DNA of 64,000 bases from positions 2,719,501 to 2,783,500 of the forward strand of contig NZ_CP032694.1 in assembly GCF_003627755.1 (NCBI RefSeq). Direction: 5' to 3'. Within the stretch, counting starts at the first letter, position 1, and each line of letters begins with the position of its first letter. The DNA comes from Rhizobium jaguaris. Lineage in GTDB: Bacteria; Pseudomonadota; Alphaproteobacteria; Rhizobiales; Rhizobiaceae. A model generated the notes under the pieces. The model did no database searches and was not told the DNA's origin. It saw nothing but the letters and a program-made list of their open reading frames with translations. The position numbers were made by a program, and so were the translations under genes. Below, one piece after another: positions 16,526-24,861 of the stretch.

Positions 16526-18133
16526 TTGAAGATTCAGGCTCATATGGTAGGGTCTGTCATGCCGCTTCGACCCGATCCCTTGCCCCAGGATGCTGCGCAA
16601 TTGACCCGGATCATTCTCTCGCTCAACGAAGAGAATGCCGACCTCAAGGCGCGCGTGGCCTTCCTTGAGCGCCAACTCTTCGGGACGAAATCGGAGAAGA
16701 TGACGGTGCTCGATCCGACGCAGGCAATGCTCGATCTTGGCGATCTAAGCGACATTCCCGTTGCTGCCAATGACGATGTCGCGCCAGTCGATGACGACAA
16801 AACGCAGGCACGGAGATCGCCAGCCCGCAATATCGGCCGCTTGCCCAAACACCTTCCGCGTTATGACGAGGTCATCGAGCCGGAGAGCAAGACTTGTCCC
16901 TGCTGTTCGTTCGAACTTCATTGCATCGGCGCTGATGTCAGCGAGGCGCTCGACATCGTGCCTGCGGTTGTCAGGGTGAAACGGACGATCCGGCCGCGCT
17001 ATGCATGCCGGGCTTGCGAAAACGTTGTTGTGCAGGCGCCGGCACCAGCGCGCGTGATGGACGGTGGCATGGTGACCACGGCGTTTGCCGCGCATGTCGC
17101 TGTTTCGAAGTTTGCCTGGCATCTCCCGCTCAATCGCCAGGCCCAGATGCTGGCCTCCTGCGGCGTCATCATCGATCGCGGCACACTCGGTGCCTGGGTG
17201 ACGCGGGTCGCCTGGTGGCTCGAACTTCTCTATGATGCACTCACCGCCTTCATCCGCTCGCAGCCAAGGGTGTTCTGTGACGAGACGCCACTTCCGCGCC
17301 TCGATCCGGGGCGCAAACGAACCAAGCTTTGCCAGTTATGGGCGCAAGCAGTTGACGACCGCCCCTGGAATGGTCCGGCGCCACCGGCGGTGGCCTATAC
17401 TTTTGCCGAAAGCCGCAGCGCTCGCGAGGTTGAGGGGCAACTGTCGTCGTTTGCCGGCGTGCTTCAGGTTGATGGATACCAAGCCTATAAAACCATGGTC
17501 AAACGACGCGGCAAGAGCAACGTTGCCCCCATGCGGCTGGCCTTCTGCCTCGCCCATGCACGGCGAAAGTTCGTTGATGTCGTCAAACTGACCGGCTCTT
17601 CGGAGGCCTTGTCGATCCTTGCCAGGATTGCCGAAATCTATCGCATCGAAGCAAAACTACGAGGGGAAGATGAAGATACCCGGCTTAGCGGCAGGCGTCG
17701 TGAGGCAGCTCCCATCATGAGAGAACTGAAGGTCCATCTCACCGAACTGAGCGACGAGGTGTCGTCGAAATCGGCACTTGGCAAGGCAGTCACTTACATG
17801 CTCAACCACTGGAGCGGACTGACAGCCTTCCTGGAGGATGGCCGGATCGAGGTGGACTCCAATGTCGTCGAGCGTTCAATGAAATCCGTGGCCTTGACGA
17901 GAAAGAACTCATTATTCGTGGGCAACGAGCGGGGTGGCAAGACCTTCGCGGTCCTGGCATCGCTCGTGAACACGGCAAAGCTTAACGGCGTGGACCCCGA
18001 CGTCTGGCTTGCCGATGTGCTGGAGCGCATCATCTCCGGCAAAGTGAAAGCCAACGAGATGGAGAGCCTTTTGCCTTGGGCCTGGAAGGCGGAGCGCGAA
18101 GCGATGACACAGCAGGAGCGACAAGCGGCATGA
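16526..18133 (+). CDS. tnpC: IS66-family transposase TnpC
   Basis: 535 codons (a better start may be ATG 16559, MPLRPDPLPQ). An N-terminal leucine-zipper-like coiled coil (ILSLNEENADLKARVAFLER), a CxxC zinc finger (CPCCSFELHCIGAD, with a second CRAC further on) and a DDE catalytic core are seen: CDETPLPRLDPGR, VDGYQAYKTM with LAFCLAHARRKF, and DSNVVERSMKSVALTRKN near the C-terminus. Intact and full length. The stop overlaps the start of the UPF0149 gene in ATGA. Confidence 0.93.
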   Translation: MKIQAHMVGSVMPLRPDPLPQDAAQLTRIILSLNEENADLKARVAFLERQLFGTKSEKMTVLDPTQAMLDLGDLSDIPVAANDDVAPVDDDKTQARRSPARNIGRLPKHLPRYDEVIEPESKTCPCCSFELHCIGADVSEALDIVPAVVRVKRTIRPRYACRACENVVVQAPAPARVMDGGMVTTAFAAHVAVSKFAWHLPLNRQAQMLASCGVIIDRGTLGAWVTRVAWWLELLYDALTAFIRSQPRVFCDETPLPRLDPGRKRTKLCQLWAQAVDDRPWNGPAPPAVAYTFAESRSAREVEGQLSSFAGVLQVDGYQAYKTMVKRRGKSNVAPMRLAFCLAHARRKFVDVVKLTGSSEALSILARIAEIYRIEAKLRGEDEDTRLSGRRREAAPIMRELKVHLTELSDEVSSKSALGKAVTYMLNHWSGLTAFLEDGRIEVDSNVVERSMKSVALTRKNSLFVGNERGGKTFAVLASLVNTAKLNGVDPDVWLADVLERIISGKVKANEMESLLPWAWKAEREAMTQQERQAA

Positions 18134-18693
18134 CACAGAACAGCCAGGAGATGACGCCGCGACCGAAGCTCGATGACGAAGCGTTCGAAGCCTTTATCAG
18201 GAGACGTCGTCCGCCATCGCCTATCTGGTCAATGAGCAGTCTCGATGGTTATCTTACGGCCCTCATCATCGGCCCGAAGTTCATCGACCCACGGCAATGG
18301 ATCCCGGAACTGACCGGCCCGGATGCCCTAAACCTGCCGATGGAAACAACCGAACATCGGGCCGTGCAGACGATCGTTGCAGAGTATAATCGGATATCTG
18401 CAAGCCTTTCCGAGAGACCGAAAGACCACCGGCCAAGGTTCACCCAGATCGATGATCAGACCCTTGATCCATTTGATTGGGACCTCTGCTTTTTGCTGGG
18501 AACAGGGTATGCGCCGAAGCTGTGGCGGCCTGTCCTTCGAGGTCATGCCGTCACTGGGGATATCATCGCGCCACTCCGCAAGCTCGGCGAGATAAAACGG
18601 AAAGCGACCCACCAGGATGCTGCTGCCGTCGCCGAAGCACTCGTCAATATCCGAACCTATTTTATGCCGAAGCGGGCAAAGCAGAAGTTCTGA
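18130..18693 (+). CDS. UPF0149 (YecA/YgfB-like) family protein, IS66 passenger
   Basis: 187 residues. Family features are MSSLDGYLTALIIGPKFIDP near residue 37 and the Gln/Tyr-Asn helix VQTIVAEYNRISASL; a Trp-rich segment (FDWDLCFLLGTGYAPKLWRP) follows. It begins inside the stop codon of tnpC (ATGA), so it belongs to the element. Such genes recur in one branch of IS66-like elements; their role in transposition is unknown. No SEC-C zinc tail of the YecA kind is seen, only a basic tail (MPKRAKQKF). Confidence 0.8.
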   Translation: MTQNSQEMTPRPKLDDEAFEAFIRRRRPPSPIWSMSSLDGYLTALIIGPKFIDPRQWIPELTGPDALNLPMETTEHRAVQTIVAEYNRISASLSERPKDHRPRFTQIDDQTLDPFDWDLCFLLGTGYAPKLWRPVLRGHAVTGDIIAPLRKLGEIKRKATHQDAAAVAEALVNIRTYFMPKRAKQKF

Positions 18694-18721
18694 CCGAGAG
18701 CCAGAAACCTATTTTAGTCAA

Positions 18722-19252
18722 TCACAAAAGCCGTGGGCCATTCATTGCGCTCACCATGGACAAACACGCCGCGAGCGGAGAACGGTACAGCATCGGGTGG
18801 CCGATCAGGAAATTCCTCACTTCGACAAGCTTGCCCGCTTCCCATCGGGAAACGGCCGCAACGGTCAAGTCGATATCGCCGGCCGGGTTGGAGCCATGGG
18901 GACGTGTCGCGGTGAGGCGGGCAATGGAACAGGTTTTGTTCCCGTCGTGGCTCATAAAGAGGTCGACATAGGGATCGATATGCAGGTGCGCGTCCGGAAA
19001 GGCGCGGCAAAGTTCTCTCGATCTCCTTACGAGCTCGCTCTTTCCATGAGGGCGCCTGTGGGGTCCGATGAAAAGGACGGCGCTGTCGTCTATCAACTCG
19101 GCATAGTCGTCCCAGCGTCGAGCGTTCCAGGCGCGATCCAGGTCCTTCACACTGTTGAGATTGCGCCTCCCCACGCGCCTTCCCTTCGTTTCGCGGCATC
19201 GATAGCCAACAGGCTGACTTATTTTAGCCTGCAGACAAAGTGAGGCGTCCAC
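18722..19252 (-). CDS. SnoaL-like / nuclear transport factor 2 family protein
   Basis: Up to 176 residues; the NTF2-like fold runs from about residue 35 (VKDLDRAWNARRWDDYAELI) through the hydrophobic strands SIARLTATRPHG and LTVAAVSRWEAGKLVEVRNF. The true start may be a downstream GTG near the AGGCGC stretch, because the first 30 residues are unlike the family. Likely a small cone-shaped enzyme or ligand-binding protein; substrate unknown. The stop lies 29 bp from the IS66 passenger gene, so the 3' end may have been trimmed by the insertion. Confidence 0.75.
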   Translation of the reverse strand: MDASLCLQAKISQPVGYRCRETKGRRVGRRNLNSVKDLDRAWNARRWDDYAELIDDSAVLFIGPHRRPHGKSELVRRSRELCRAFPDAHLHIDPYVDLFMSHDGNKTCSIARLTATRPHGSNPAGDIDLTVAAVSRWEAGKLVEVRNFLIGHPMLYRSPLAACLSMVSAMNGPRLL

Positions 19253-19269
19253 GATCTTACGGTAACAAG

Positions 19270-21039
19270 CTATGAGGCTCGTTGCGCATTCAGCTCATCC
19301 ACCAGAGCCTGGAACTCGCGGCTATCACGGAACCTGTCGAAGCGGGCATCAGAGCGAATCCAGACGGTCGCCAGTTCGCGCTTTTCCAGAGCCAGGCGGA
19401 GTTGTGCGATCGTCCTGTCCTGATCGTCGATTGAGGCGGCAAGAGTTGCCAGCGCATATTCGCTTCCTTTCCTGGCTGGGCTATCAAAGACGCGAGTGGC
19501 CAATTGGCGGTTGCCCAACCAGGCCTGCAACTCCGCATGCGCATGGACGAGCATTGGATGATCGATCAATCGCCTGGAGAAATCGATCGAGCGGGCCGCC
19601 GCCTTCGCCGGATCGCCGGCAAAGTACTGTGCCAAAGCCAAATAGAAAGCAGCCTCTCCAGGGAGCGATGCACTATCCTCATCGGCATTCGCCTCCATCA
19701 TGAGATCGTAATGTCGGGATTGATAGCGGCTGGTCGTTTCAGCGATGTCCTGCTGCTCTGAATATGGCTCCATCCCGCGCGCTTGCGCAAAAAACGCTTC
19801 CGCTTCATCGCCTCGGCCCAAGATCGTCAAGAAGACGCCGTAAATGCGAGCGGCGCGCGGCGTTGAGCCTACCTCCAACGCCTGAATGAAAAAGGCCTCG
19901 GCCCTTTCGCGATCCCTTCCCAACCAGGCGGCGATTGTCGCAAGCGCGGTATAGGCTTCCGCAGAACGATCGTCGATTTGAAGCGCGCGTTCGGCGGCTT
20001 TGGTGGCTTCCGCGAGAGCCGTGTCCCTCCCTACGGCGCCAATGCGGTAGAGGTCGCAAAAACAGTCAGCGATCCCTGAGAACCCACGTGCGTAATCTGG
20101 TACCGACGCCGCGACATCCTGAAAGATCGCCAATGCTTGCCGTATGCTTGACGGCATCTGCCTGTCGAGCAAGCGCCTCGCCTTGTAAATCATCGCATGG
20201 GCTTCGAGAATGGCGGGACCTGGGCTGATCGCGCGCGCCCGCATTTTCGAATTGTCGAGACGAACGCGGCTGAGAAGAGTGGCTGTCACACGTTCCTGCA
20301 ACTGCTTACGGTTCGCGGACGGCCCGGAGAAGCGGTCCGACAGGAGAACAAAACCGCTGCGGTCCGAAAGTTCAACCGTGATCTTCAGCTGGTCGTCTTC
20401 CTCGCGGACCGTACCCTGTAACACGACGTCAACGCCAAGCTCGGCGGCGATGGCGGCCGGCTGGCGCTGTGTTTCTCCGAACGGATAGACCATGTTCCTG
20501 GCCGAAACCCGAACGCCGGGCTCCAATCCCAGCAGATAAATCAATTCGTCGCTGAGACCCTCGGCGAAGACTCGCACGGCAGAATCGAGGGCGAAGGCGC
20601 GAAATGGAATGACGGCGACCGAAGCGCCGGCTCCCTGCGTATAGACTTTCGCTCGTTCGGACGGAGCTTCGGCGAAGCCATCGTAGTTCACGGCCTCTCT
20701 CACCGAGAACTGCGGAATATAGCTCCCTGTGGGTATTACGATCAGGACAAGGTCCTGCCGACCCTCGGAAATAAAATAGTCCTTCAGTTTGGCGCGAAGG
20801 CGCCGCGCCTCCACGCGCACAGTCGAATCGATGCGGGGATCGTAGGGTGGATCGCGTCGATATACGGCATTGCCAATGACGGCCTCCCGCAAATGTTCCC
20901 CTCGCCCTGAAAGCGTTTCCTCGACCAGATAACTCAGCAATGCAATCAACCGGTCGGAACCGGCAAAGGTCTCACTACGTCTAAGACGGCCAAGTTGATC
21001 CGTCACGTCTAACGGCGACGGTGTCCCAGCAGCATTCAT
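19270..21039 (-). CDS. Large TPR protein with TolB-like/FlgO-like domain, putative regulator
   Basis: 589 residues. Residues about 10-110 resemble the N-terminal domain found in a group of rhizobial TPR regulators (RSETFAGSDRLIALLSYLVE, DSTVRVEARRLRAKLKDYF). Residues about 140-255 form a TolB-N/FlgO-like module (SVAVIPFRAFALDS, FAEGLSDELIYLL, LGVDVVLQGTVRE). The rest is TPR-like helical repeats (ERALQIDDRSAEAYTALATI). No cyclase domain or transmembrane segment is seen, so it is probably cytoplasmic. Its 210-bp upstream region ends at the island's left attachment site, so integration sits close to its promoter. Confidence 0.75.
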   Translation of the reverse strand: MNAAGTPSPLDVTDQLGRLRRSETFAGSDRLIALLSYLVEETLSGRGEHLREAVIGNAVYRRDPPYDPRIDSTVRVEARRLRAKLKDYFISEGRQDLVLIVIPTGSYIPQFSVREAVNYDGFAEAPSERAKVYTQGAGASVAVIPFRAFALDSAVRVFAEGLSDELIYLLGLEPGVRVSARNMVYPFGETQRQPAAIAAELGVDVVLQGTVREEDDQLKITVELSDRSGFVLLSDRFSGPSANRKQLQERVTATLLSRVRLDNSKMRARAISPGPAILEAHAMIYKARRLLDRQMPSSIRQALAIFQDVAASVPDYARGFSGIADCFCDLYRIGAVGRDTALAEATKAAERALQIDDRSAEAYTALATIAAWLGRDRERAEAFFIQALEVGSTPRAARIYGVFLTILGRGDEAEAFFAQARGMEPYSEQQDIAETTSRYQSRHYDLMMEANADEDSASLPGEAAFYLALAQYFAGDPAKAAARSIDFSRRLIDHPMLVHAHAELQAWLGNRQLATRVFDSPARKGSEYALATLAASIDDQDRTIAQLRLALEKRELATVWIRSDARFDRFRDSREFQALVDELNAQRAS

Positions 21040-21250
21040 CCAACCCTCCGGCCATCAAGCGAGAATGCGATCATCCTATGTGATCTCTTCGCAAATGATA
21101 AAGCGCGTTGCATTTGGACGAAATTATCAAGGGTGCAAAGGTTAGTTGCCTGTTAGGCGGGAGTGGTCGGCTGTAGCAACAGATCGTAGCTTGGACGTTA
21201 ACAACACTCTGAAAATGAAGGAGACTTTTGACTTCGACCACTTAGGCGAA

Positions 21251-21270
21251 AATTGGTGGGCCCGGAGGGA
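21251..21270. repeat. Left attachment repeat of the genomic island
   Basis: AATTGGTGGGCCCGGAGGGA, identical over 20 bases to 37822-37841, which is the 3' end of the tRNA-Ile gene plus four flanking bases. CTTAGG also precedes both copies at the same distance, giving 26 of 30 matches over a longer span. Confidence 0.92.
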
Positions 21271-21512
21271 AACCCCAATTTTTTGAAAAAGACCTTGCAA
21301 ATCAACCTACTACGGACCAATCTGCGAGCAACATGTGTAGCAACATTGTGCAGCGACAGCAAGGCTGCCTCCTCTCGCGATCGTAGCCAACCGTTTGTAG
21401 AGCTCAACATTTGCGCGACTCATCATTCGGTTGTAAATTAGACCCGGACAGCAGAAGATAACGGGAACATCGATCAAGTTTAGCTTTTGTTATCAATTAG
21501 TTAACGAGAATT

Positions 21513-21526
21513 CAACACTTGTGTTG
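21513..21526. promoter_or_regulatory. Probable hicAB operator
   Basis: CAACAC-TT-GTGTTG is a perfect 6-bp-arm dyad 31 bp before the hicA start. It overlaps a possible -35 (TTGACT, 21524-21529). HicB antitoxins usually repress their own operon from such palindromes. Confidence 0.5.
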
Positions 21527-21557
21527 ACTTCCACAGATCTGTTGAATGCGCTATATA

Positions 21558-21746
21558 ATGAACGCAAGCGAATTCAGGCGTTGGCTCGCCAAACAAGGTT
21601 GCACCTTTGAAAACCATCGCGGTGGGAGCGGACATGTTACTATTTACCGCGATGGAAAGAAATCCCAACTTCCTACTCACGGTGGGAACAAAGAGTTGGG
21701 TCCAGGCTTGATTAACACAATCAAAAAACAGCTTGGCTTAAAATAA
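21558..21746 (+). CDS. hicA: HicA-type mRNA interferase toxin
   Basis: 62 residues from ATG 21558 (an in-frame ATG lies at 21546). The dsRBD-like HicA fold is evident: NASEFRRWLAKQGCTFENHR, the catalytic-His segment GGSGHVTIYRDGKK, and GPGLINTIKKQLGL. HicA cleaves mRNA, causing growth arrest when antitoxin is lost. Followed 13 bp later by hicB; the toxin-first order is normal for this family. The pair may stabilise the island or act in phage defence. Confidence 0.9.
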   Translation: MNASEFRRWLAKQGCTFENHRGGSGHVTIYRDGKKSQLPTHGGNKELGPGLINTIKKQLGLK

Positions 21747-21759
21747 GAGAGGATGAGAT

Positions 21760-22197
21760 ATGGCGTGGTACAAACTGGCTCTTCAGCCGGACGGTGACGT
21801 TTGGCTGGTAACTTCACCCGATTTCGAGGAAGTTGTCTCCTTTGGGAAAACTCAGGAGGAGGCATGCCGTAACGGCCGGAATGCCATTGAAGAAGCGATA
21901 GCTGCGCGCATCGCCGACGGGGAGGATATTCCTTTCCCGATGAAGGATACCGACGGCAAAGGACATTTTGTCGAGGTACCAATGATGGTGTACCTGAAAT
22001 CCGCTATATACATGCTAATGCGCGAAAAAGGGTGGACGCGTGCCGATCTTCAACGCGCTTTGGGTTGGAGCCACCGTGAGCAGATCGACCGACTTTTCAG
22101 GCTTGATCATCAGACCAAGTTGGATGCGATCGAGGACGCCTTCAAGGCTTTAGGAGTGACACTTACAATTGATACCCCTTTTAGTCATGCAGCTTGA
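21760..22197 (+). CDS. hicB: HicB-type antitoxin
   Basis: 145 residues. The N-terminal partial RNase H-like fold of HicB is seen (WYKLALQPDGDVWLVTSPDF, then EACRNGRNAIEEAIAARIADG). The C-terminal part is an HTH (LMREKGWTRADLQRALGWSH, about 90-115) that would bind the operator upstream of hicA. Ribosome site GAGAGGATGAG precedes the ATG. A UUCG-loop terminator follows immediately. Confidence 0.9.
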   Translation: MAWYKLALQPDGDVWLVTSPDFEEVVSFGKTQEEACRNGRNAIEEAIAARIADGEDIPFPMKDTDGKGHFVEVPMMVYLKSAIYMLMREKGWTRADLQRALGWSHREQIDRLFRLDHQTKLDAIEDAFKALGVTLTIDTPFSHAA

Positions 22198-22198
22198 G

Positions 22199-22222
22199 AC
22201 CCGCTTCGGCGGGTTTCTTTTT
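22199..22222 (+). terminator. Rho-independent terminator of hicAB
   Basis: ACCCGC-TTCG-GCGGGT followed by a T-rich tract (TTCTTTTT). The UUCG tetraloop and T-run make this a strong terminator right after the hicB stop. Confidence 0.85.
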
Positions 22223-22288
22223 GGCCTCTGGCATAGCAAAGAAAATCCAAACGCAACGGGATAGGCGACAAGAAAAACATCGCGATGC

Positions 22289-22302
22289 TGCAACGAGTTG
22301 CA
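22289..22302. repeat. Island palindrome copy 1 (TGCAAC-GA-GTTGCA)
   Basis: Lies between the convergent hicB and HNH nuclease genes. One of nine copies of TGCAAC-NN-GTTGCA in the island; central dinucleotide GA. Confidence 0.9.
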
Positions 22303-22332
22303 ACTTTCGCCTCGGCAATCCGGGATGGCTGT

Positions 22333-23154
22333 TCATTTCTTCGGATCAAGCTGAATTGTCTTAATCTTTGCCAGAAGTTCCTTGTTAAAAGGCGTCTTGT
22401 CGACACCAGAATGTGCACGTCGATGACAGTTCGGGCAAAGAGCGATCACCGTCCGCGGATCATCCGGACCGCCGTCACTGACCCTGTAGATATGGTGTGG
22501 TTCAAGGTACGGTTCGCCGTCTGCACGGAGAAAGGGGGCCGGCGCACCATCGTATTCGCATTTGCCTTTGGCGCGGCGCAGCACCCAATTGCGAACATCT
22601 TTGCTTCGCTCATATATGTTCGCCCTCCCTTTGCCTTCGGACTTACCTGCTTGAGGTTTTGCGGCGGCGAAGGCTCGCTTTTCAAGCTCCTCGTCACTGA
22701 CTCCTGGCTCCGCGGCACTTTCCGTGTCAACCTCTTCATTGATGTTTTCCAGCGGTCGCAAATGGAAGACGATCGCCTTACGCATCTTTTTGTTTTCACC
22801 CGGGGCTTGGCGTTCGTCATAACCTTCGCAAACATACTCGCCAAGGAAGCGGAGTTCGCGTCTCTCTTCTTTGAATAGAAGGAGGCTTTTGCCGTCGGCA
22901 CTATGTTCATAGAGCCGTCGGTTGCGGTCTCTGAACTTCATATCCCCATTTCGGCCAGCACCGAAATAGTGATAGCTACCGTCGGACATTCGTTCGTCGG
23001 CGTAGCCGTGTTGTTTGCCGCGATCGCCCGTTATGGCAATCACGACCTTGTGGTCAGCCGGCGTGATAATGCCGCCTTGCTCCTGACCTGCAAACTTTCC
23101 GTGAATGTCATTCTGTCGGTTGTAGCGCTTGTCGCGCTCAAAGCCCCAGCTCAT
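22333..23154 (-). CDS. ScoMcrA-like SRA-HNH endonuclease (type IV restriction)
   Basis: 273 residues. Residues about 15-125 resemble the SRA-like domain of modification-dependent McrA nucleases (GQEQGGIITPADHKVVIAIT, YHYFGAGRNGDMKFRDRN). A charged linker follows, and residues about 190-262 are a classical HNH: a KCEYDGA knuckle, LEPHHIYRVSDGGPDD and ALCPNCHRRAH. Proteins of this design cleave DNA with modified or phosphorothioated bases, so the likely role is restriction of phage or foreign DNA. No partner methylase is nearby, as expected for type IV enzymes. Flanked by island palindromes on both sides. Confidence 0.85.
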   Translation of the reverse strand: MSWGFERDKRYNRQNDIHGKFAGQEQGGIITPADHKVVIAITGDRGKQHGYADERMSDGSYHYFGAGRNGDMKFRDRNRRLYEHSADGKSLLLFKEERRELRFLGEYVCEGYDERQAPGENKKMRKAIVFHLRPLENINEEVDTESAAEPGVSDEELEKRAFAAAKPQAGKSEGKGRANIYERSKDVRNWVLRRAKGKCEYDGAPAPFLRADGEPYLEPHHIYRVSDGGPDDPRTVIALCPNCHRRAHSGVDKTPFNKELLAKIKTIQLDPKK

Positions 23155-23536
23155 CAGACCGCTCCCTGCATACTGCTTCCGATTGTTGTCCTGGAAACAG
23201 ATTGCAATCGAGTTAAGGAGGCATGCCAGTTTCAGATTGGAGCCCAGCCGCTACCGGCGGGTACCTCGTCTGGCTAAGTCACATGCATTAAGAATGCTAA
23301 GAGCAGCCCATCACTTTCGCGCGCTCTCAGATGGTGGCGGACTAGACGCCGGCCCCTTCGAGAAGGAATAGTCACAAGCAGTCCCTATATAGGTCAACAA
23401 AGGCGCATCGCCGTGCAACACGTTGCAATAACTTACTGAAATTATTGACAAACACTTGCATATATGGCATTTTGTTGTTCTAAATTCTTGAGATATTGAA
23501 ACAGATGCAACGCCATAGGAAAGGTCAGCACAATCA
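23155..23536. other. Intergenic stretch, 382 bp, with one island palindrome
   Basis: No credible gene. It should contain the promoter of the HNH gene (minus strand) and holds palindrome copy 2 at 23414-23427. The DNA is AT-rich around 23,440-23,500. Confidence 0.5.
23414..23427. repeat. Island palindrome copy 2 (TGCAAC-AC-GTTGCA)
   Basis: Lies between the start of the HNH gene and the end of the membrane-module gene. Central dinucleotide AC. Confidence 0.9.
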
Positions 23537-24073
23537 TTAATTGTCGAAGAGAGGCTTAAGGCCAATATGCTCCGGTTTGATTTCAATGAACGAATGTCCA
23601 CGGGTATCAATCATACGGCCACCCTCTAAATGAGTGTTCATTTCGTCACTGCCAAAATCATAAGAAAAGATCATCTCGAAACTGTCGAGGGTCCTCTCTA
23701 GATCGTCTGCCCCTCCCTCGGGCTCCCAAGTCAGTCTTCTTTTGACAAGGTCAACCGCACTTATTGCGATGATATCATTGCCTAATCGAACAGGGTTTTT
23801 GCAGTGCACCGTACGAATAAAAACTCTTTTCCCAAAATTTGCCCTCAGTTCGACTTGGTAATTAAGTTGGCCTGACCTGGGCCTCTGCAGAAAAATTCCC
23901 TTTTCGTCATCTGGACCTGCTAGAAAAGTGAGAGTGACGCCATTGTCCTTCGGATTTTTTTTATCGTCTTTGCCCGCATTCTTGGCGTTCACATCGGTCG
24001 CGAAATTGAAGGTGACAGGGTCGGAATAGAGAGGACTGGTCGCGGCAATTTTCTCGAATTCATTTGGCGTCAT
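23537..24073 (-). CDS. Protein of unknown function, second gene of a membrane module
   Basis: 178 residues, soluble, no recognised family. It has a Lys/Asp-rich segment near residue 30-45 (AKNAGKDDKKNPKDNG), then beta-rich sequence (VTLTFLAGPDDEKGIFL, NYQVELRANFGKRVFIRTVH) and a final IEIKPEHIGLKPLFDN. The start overlaps the stop of the upstream membrane-protein gene in ATGA, so the two are translated together and probably form a complex. Lower GC than the flanking chromosome supports foreign origin. The context among defence genes makes it a candidate defence component, but nothing in the sequence proves this. Confidence 0.6.
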   Translation of the reverse strand: MTPNEFEKIAATSPLYSDPVTFNFATDVNAKNAGKDDKKNPKDNGVTLTFLAGPDDEKGIFLQRPRSGQLNYQVELRANFGKRVFIRTVHCKNPVRLGNDIIAISAVDLVKRRLTWEPEGGADDLERTLDSFEMIFSYDFGSDEMNTHLEGGRMIDTRGHSFIEIKPEHIGLKPLFDN

Positions 24074-24567
24074 GTTGAACGTAGTAAAGACAGGGAAAAG
24101 TAAGTCGTCTCTCTTTGCAATCTCATCAAATTTGGGGTCGCGAGGAAAAGGATGCTCGGTCTGGTAAATCTTTGGGCAAGTTCACGCGCTGTCTGAACGT
24201 AGTCCCGAAGCGCTTCCTGATCCATTGGAAACTCTTCCGTAAAGACCAATTGAATTGGTTCAAGCGGATAGGAAAGTCCGGCAAGCCTCAGAGCTGTTTT
24301 CGTATTTTGCGCATTGATCTTGGCGGCCGTTGCAGCGTCAACGGTAAATTGAAATACCTGAGCTGCCCCGGCCAAGAACAGGCCCGCACCTGCGGCACAA
24401 ACCACCAACCAGCCCTTCAACGTCAGCCGCCCTGAGTCGACTGTCTTTGTGCCGTCTAGGTATGCGCCTGCTATCGCCGCCAAAGTCGACGTTAAAGTTC
24501 CGAGAAATTTTATTAGCTCAATAATAATGGCCAATCTCGCCCCCCTATCCAGCGGCAGCATCCGCAC
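24070..24567 (-). CDS. Two-helix membrane protein, first gene of a membrane module
   Basis: 165 residues. Two transmembrane helices are clear at about 12-37 (LAIIIELIKFLGTLTSTLAA) and 52-75 (GWLVVCAAGAGLFLAGAAQV), with a cytoplasmic C-terminal region of about 90 residues that includes a Glu/Arg-rich helix (QEALRDYVQTARELAQRF). No family is recognised. Small two-helix proteins paired with a soluble partner are a common design in abortive-infection membrane effectors, but this is only an analogy. Overlaps the next gene by four bases. Confidence 0.6.
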   Translation of the reverse strand: MRMLPLDRGARLAIIIELIKFLGTLTSTLAAIAGAYLDGTKTVDSGRLTLKGWLVVCAAGAGLFLAGAAQVFQFTVDAATAAKINAQNTKTALRLAGLSYPLEPIQLVFTEEFPMDQEALRDYVQTARELAQRFTRPSILFLATPNLMRLQRETTYFSLSLLRST

Positions 24568-24615
24568 AACTTGATGAGCTCATGAACAACAGGTCCGCCC
24601 TCGTCTCGCAGATTG

Positions 24616-24846
24616 CTACATGCCTTCAGTGAAATCGCACAAAGGCGGCGGCTTCACGAAAACACCCGCGAACTCCCCAACATCCTTGGCCTGAACCCAG
24701 CCGTCCATGCCGGGTTTCCAAAGGAACGTTTCGCCTTCCACCGCTCCCGATCGGAATAGCGCACGCAACTCCTCTTCCTCAATCGACCCCTCATAATCCT
24801 GTCCGACTGCATAGTGCCACGTCGACGTCCGTATGACCCCACCCAT
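24616..24846 (-). CDS. GYF_2 (DUF4339) domain protein
   Basis: 76 residues, nearly all one GYF_2-type domain: WHYAVGQDYEGSIEEEEL, LFRSGAVEGETFLWKPGMDGW and QAKDVGEF. These small domains usually bind proline-rich peptides and occur on membrane or adaptor proteins; a free-standing version is unusual but known. No membrane segment is present. It lies 48 bp upstream of the two-helix membrane gene in the same direction and may be its partner. Confidence 0.7.
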   Translation of the reverse strand: MGGVIRTSTWHYAVGQDYEGSIEEEELRALFRSGAVEGETFLWKPGMDGWVQAKDVGEFAGVFVKPPPLCDFTEGM

Positions 24847-24861
24847 AACGCGGGGGCAATA

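Larger units (their letters stand above)
15687..18693 (+). mobile_element. IS66-family insertion element with a UPF0149 passenger gene
   Basis: The span given covers the coding part: tnpA, tnpB, tnpC and a fourth gene, all overlapping or nearly touching. True ends should lie within about 15,530-15,686 and 18,694-18,722. I could not find convincing terminal inverted repeats or an 8-bp target duplication, so an end may be altered. The element differs clearly in sequence from the IS66 copy at 30,479-33,173. Confidence 0.85.

Noticed and set aside
15530..18722. Exact ends of the first IS66 element
   Set aside because: I searched both flanks for GTAAGCG-like terminal repeats and an 8-bp duplication and found no convincing match, so only the coding span is given.
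23537..24567. The two membrane-module genes as one frameshifted gene
   Set aside because: The ATGA overlap, distinct composition and a proper start for the second gene fit two coupled genes better.
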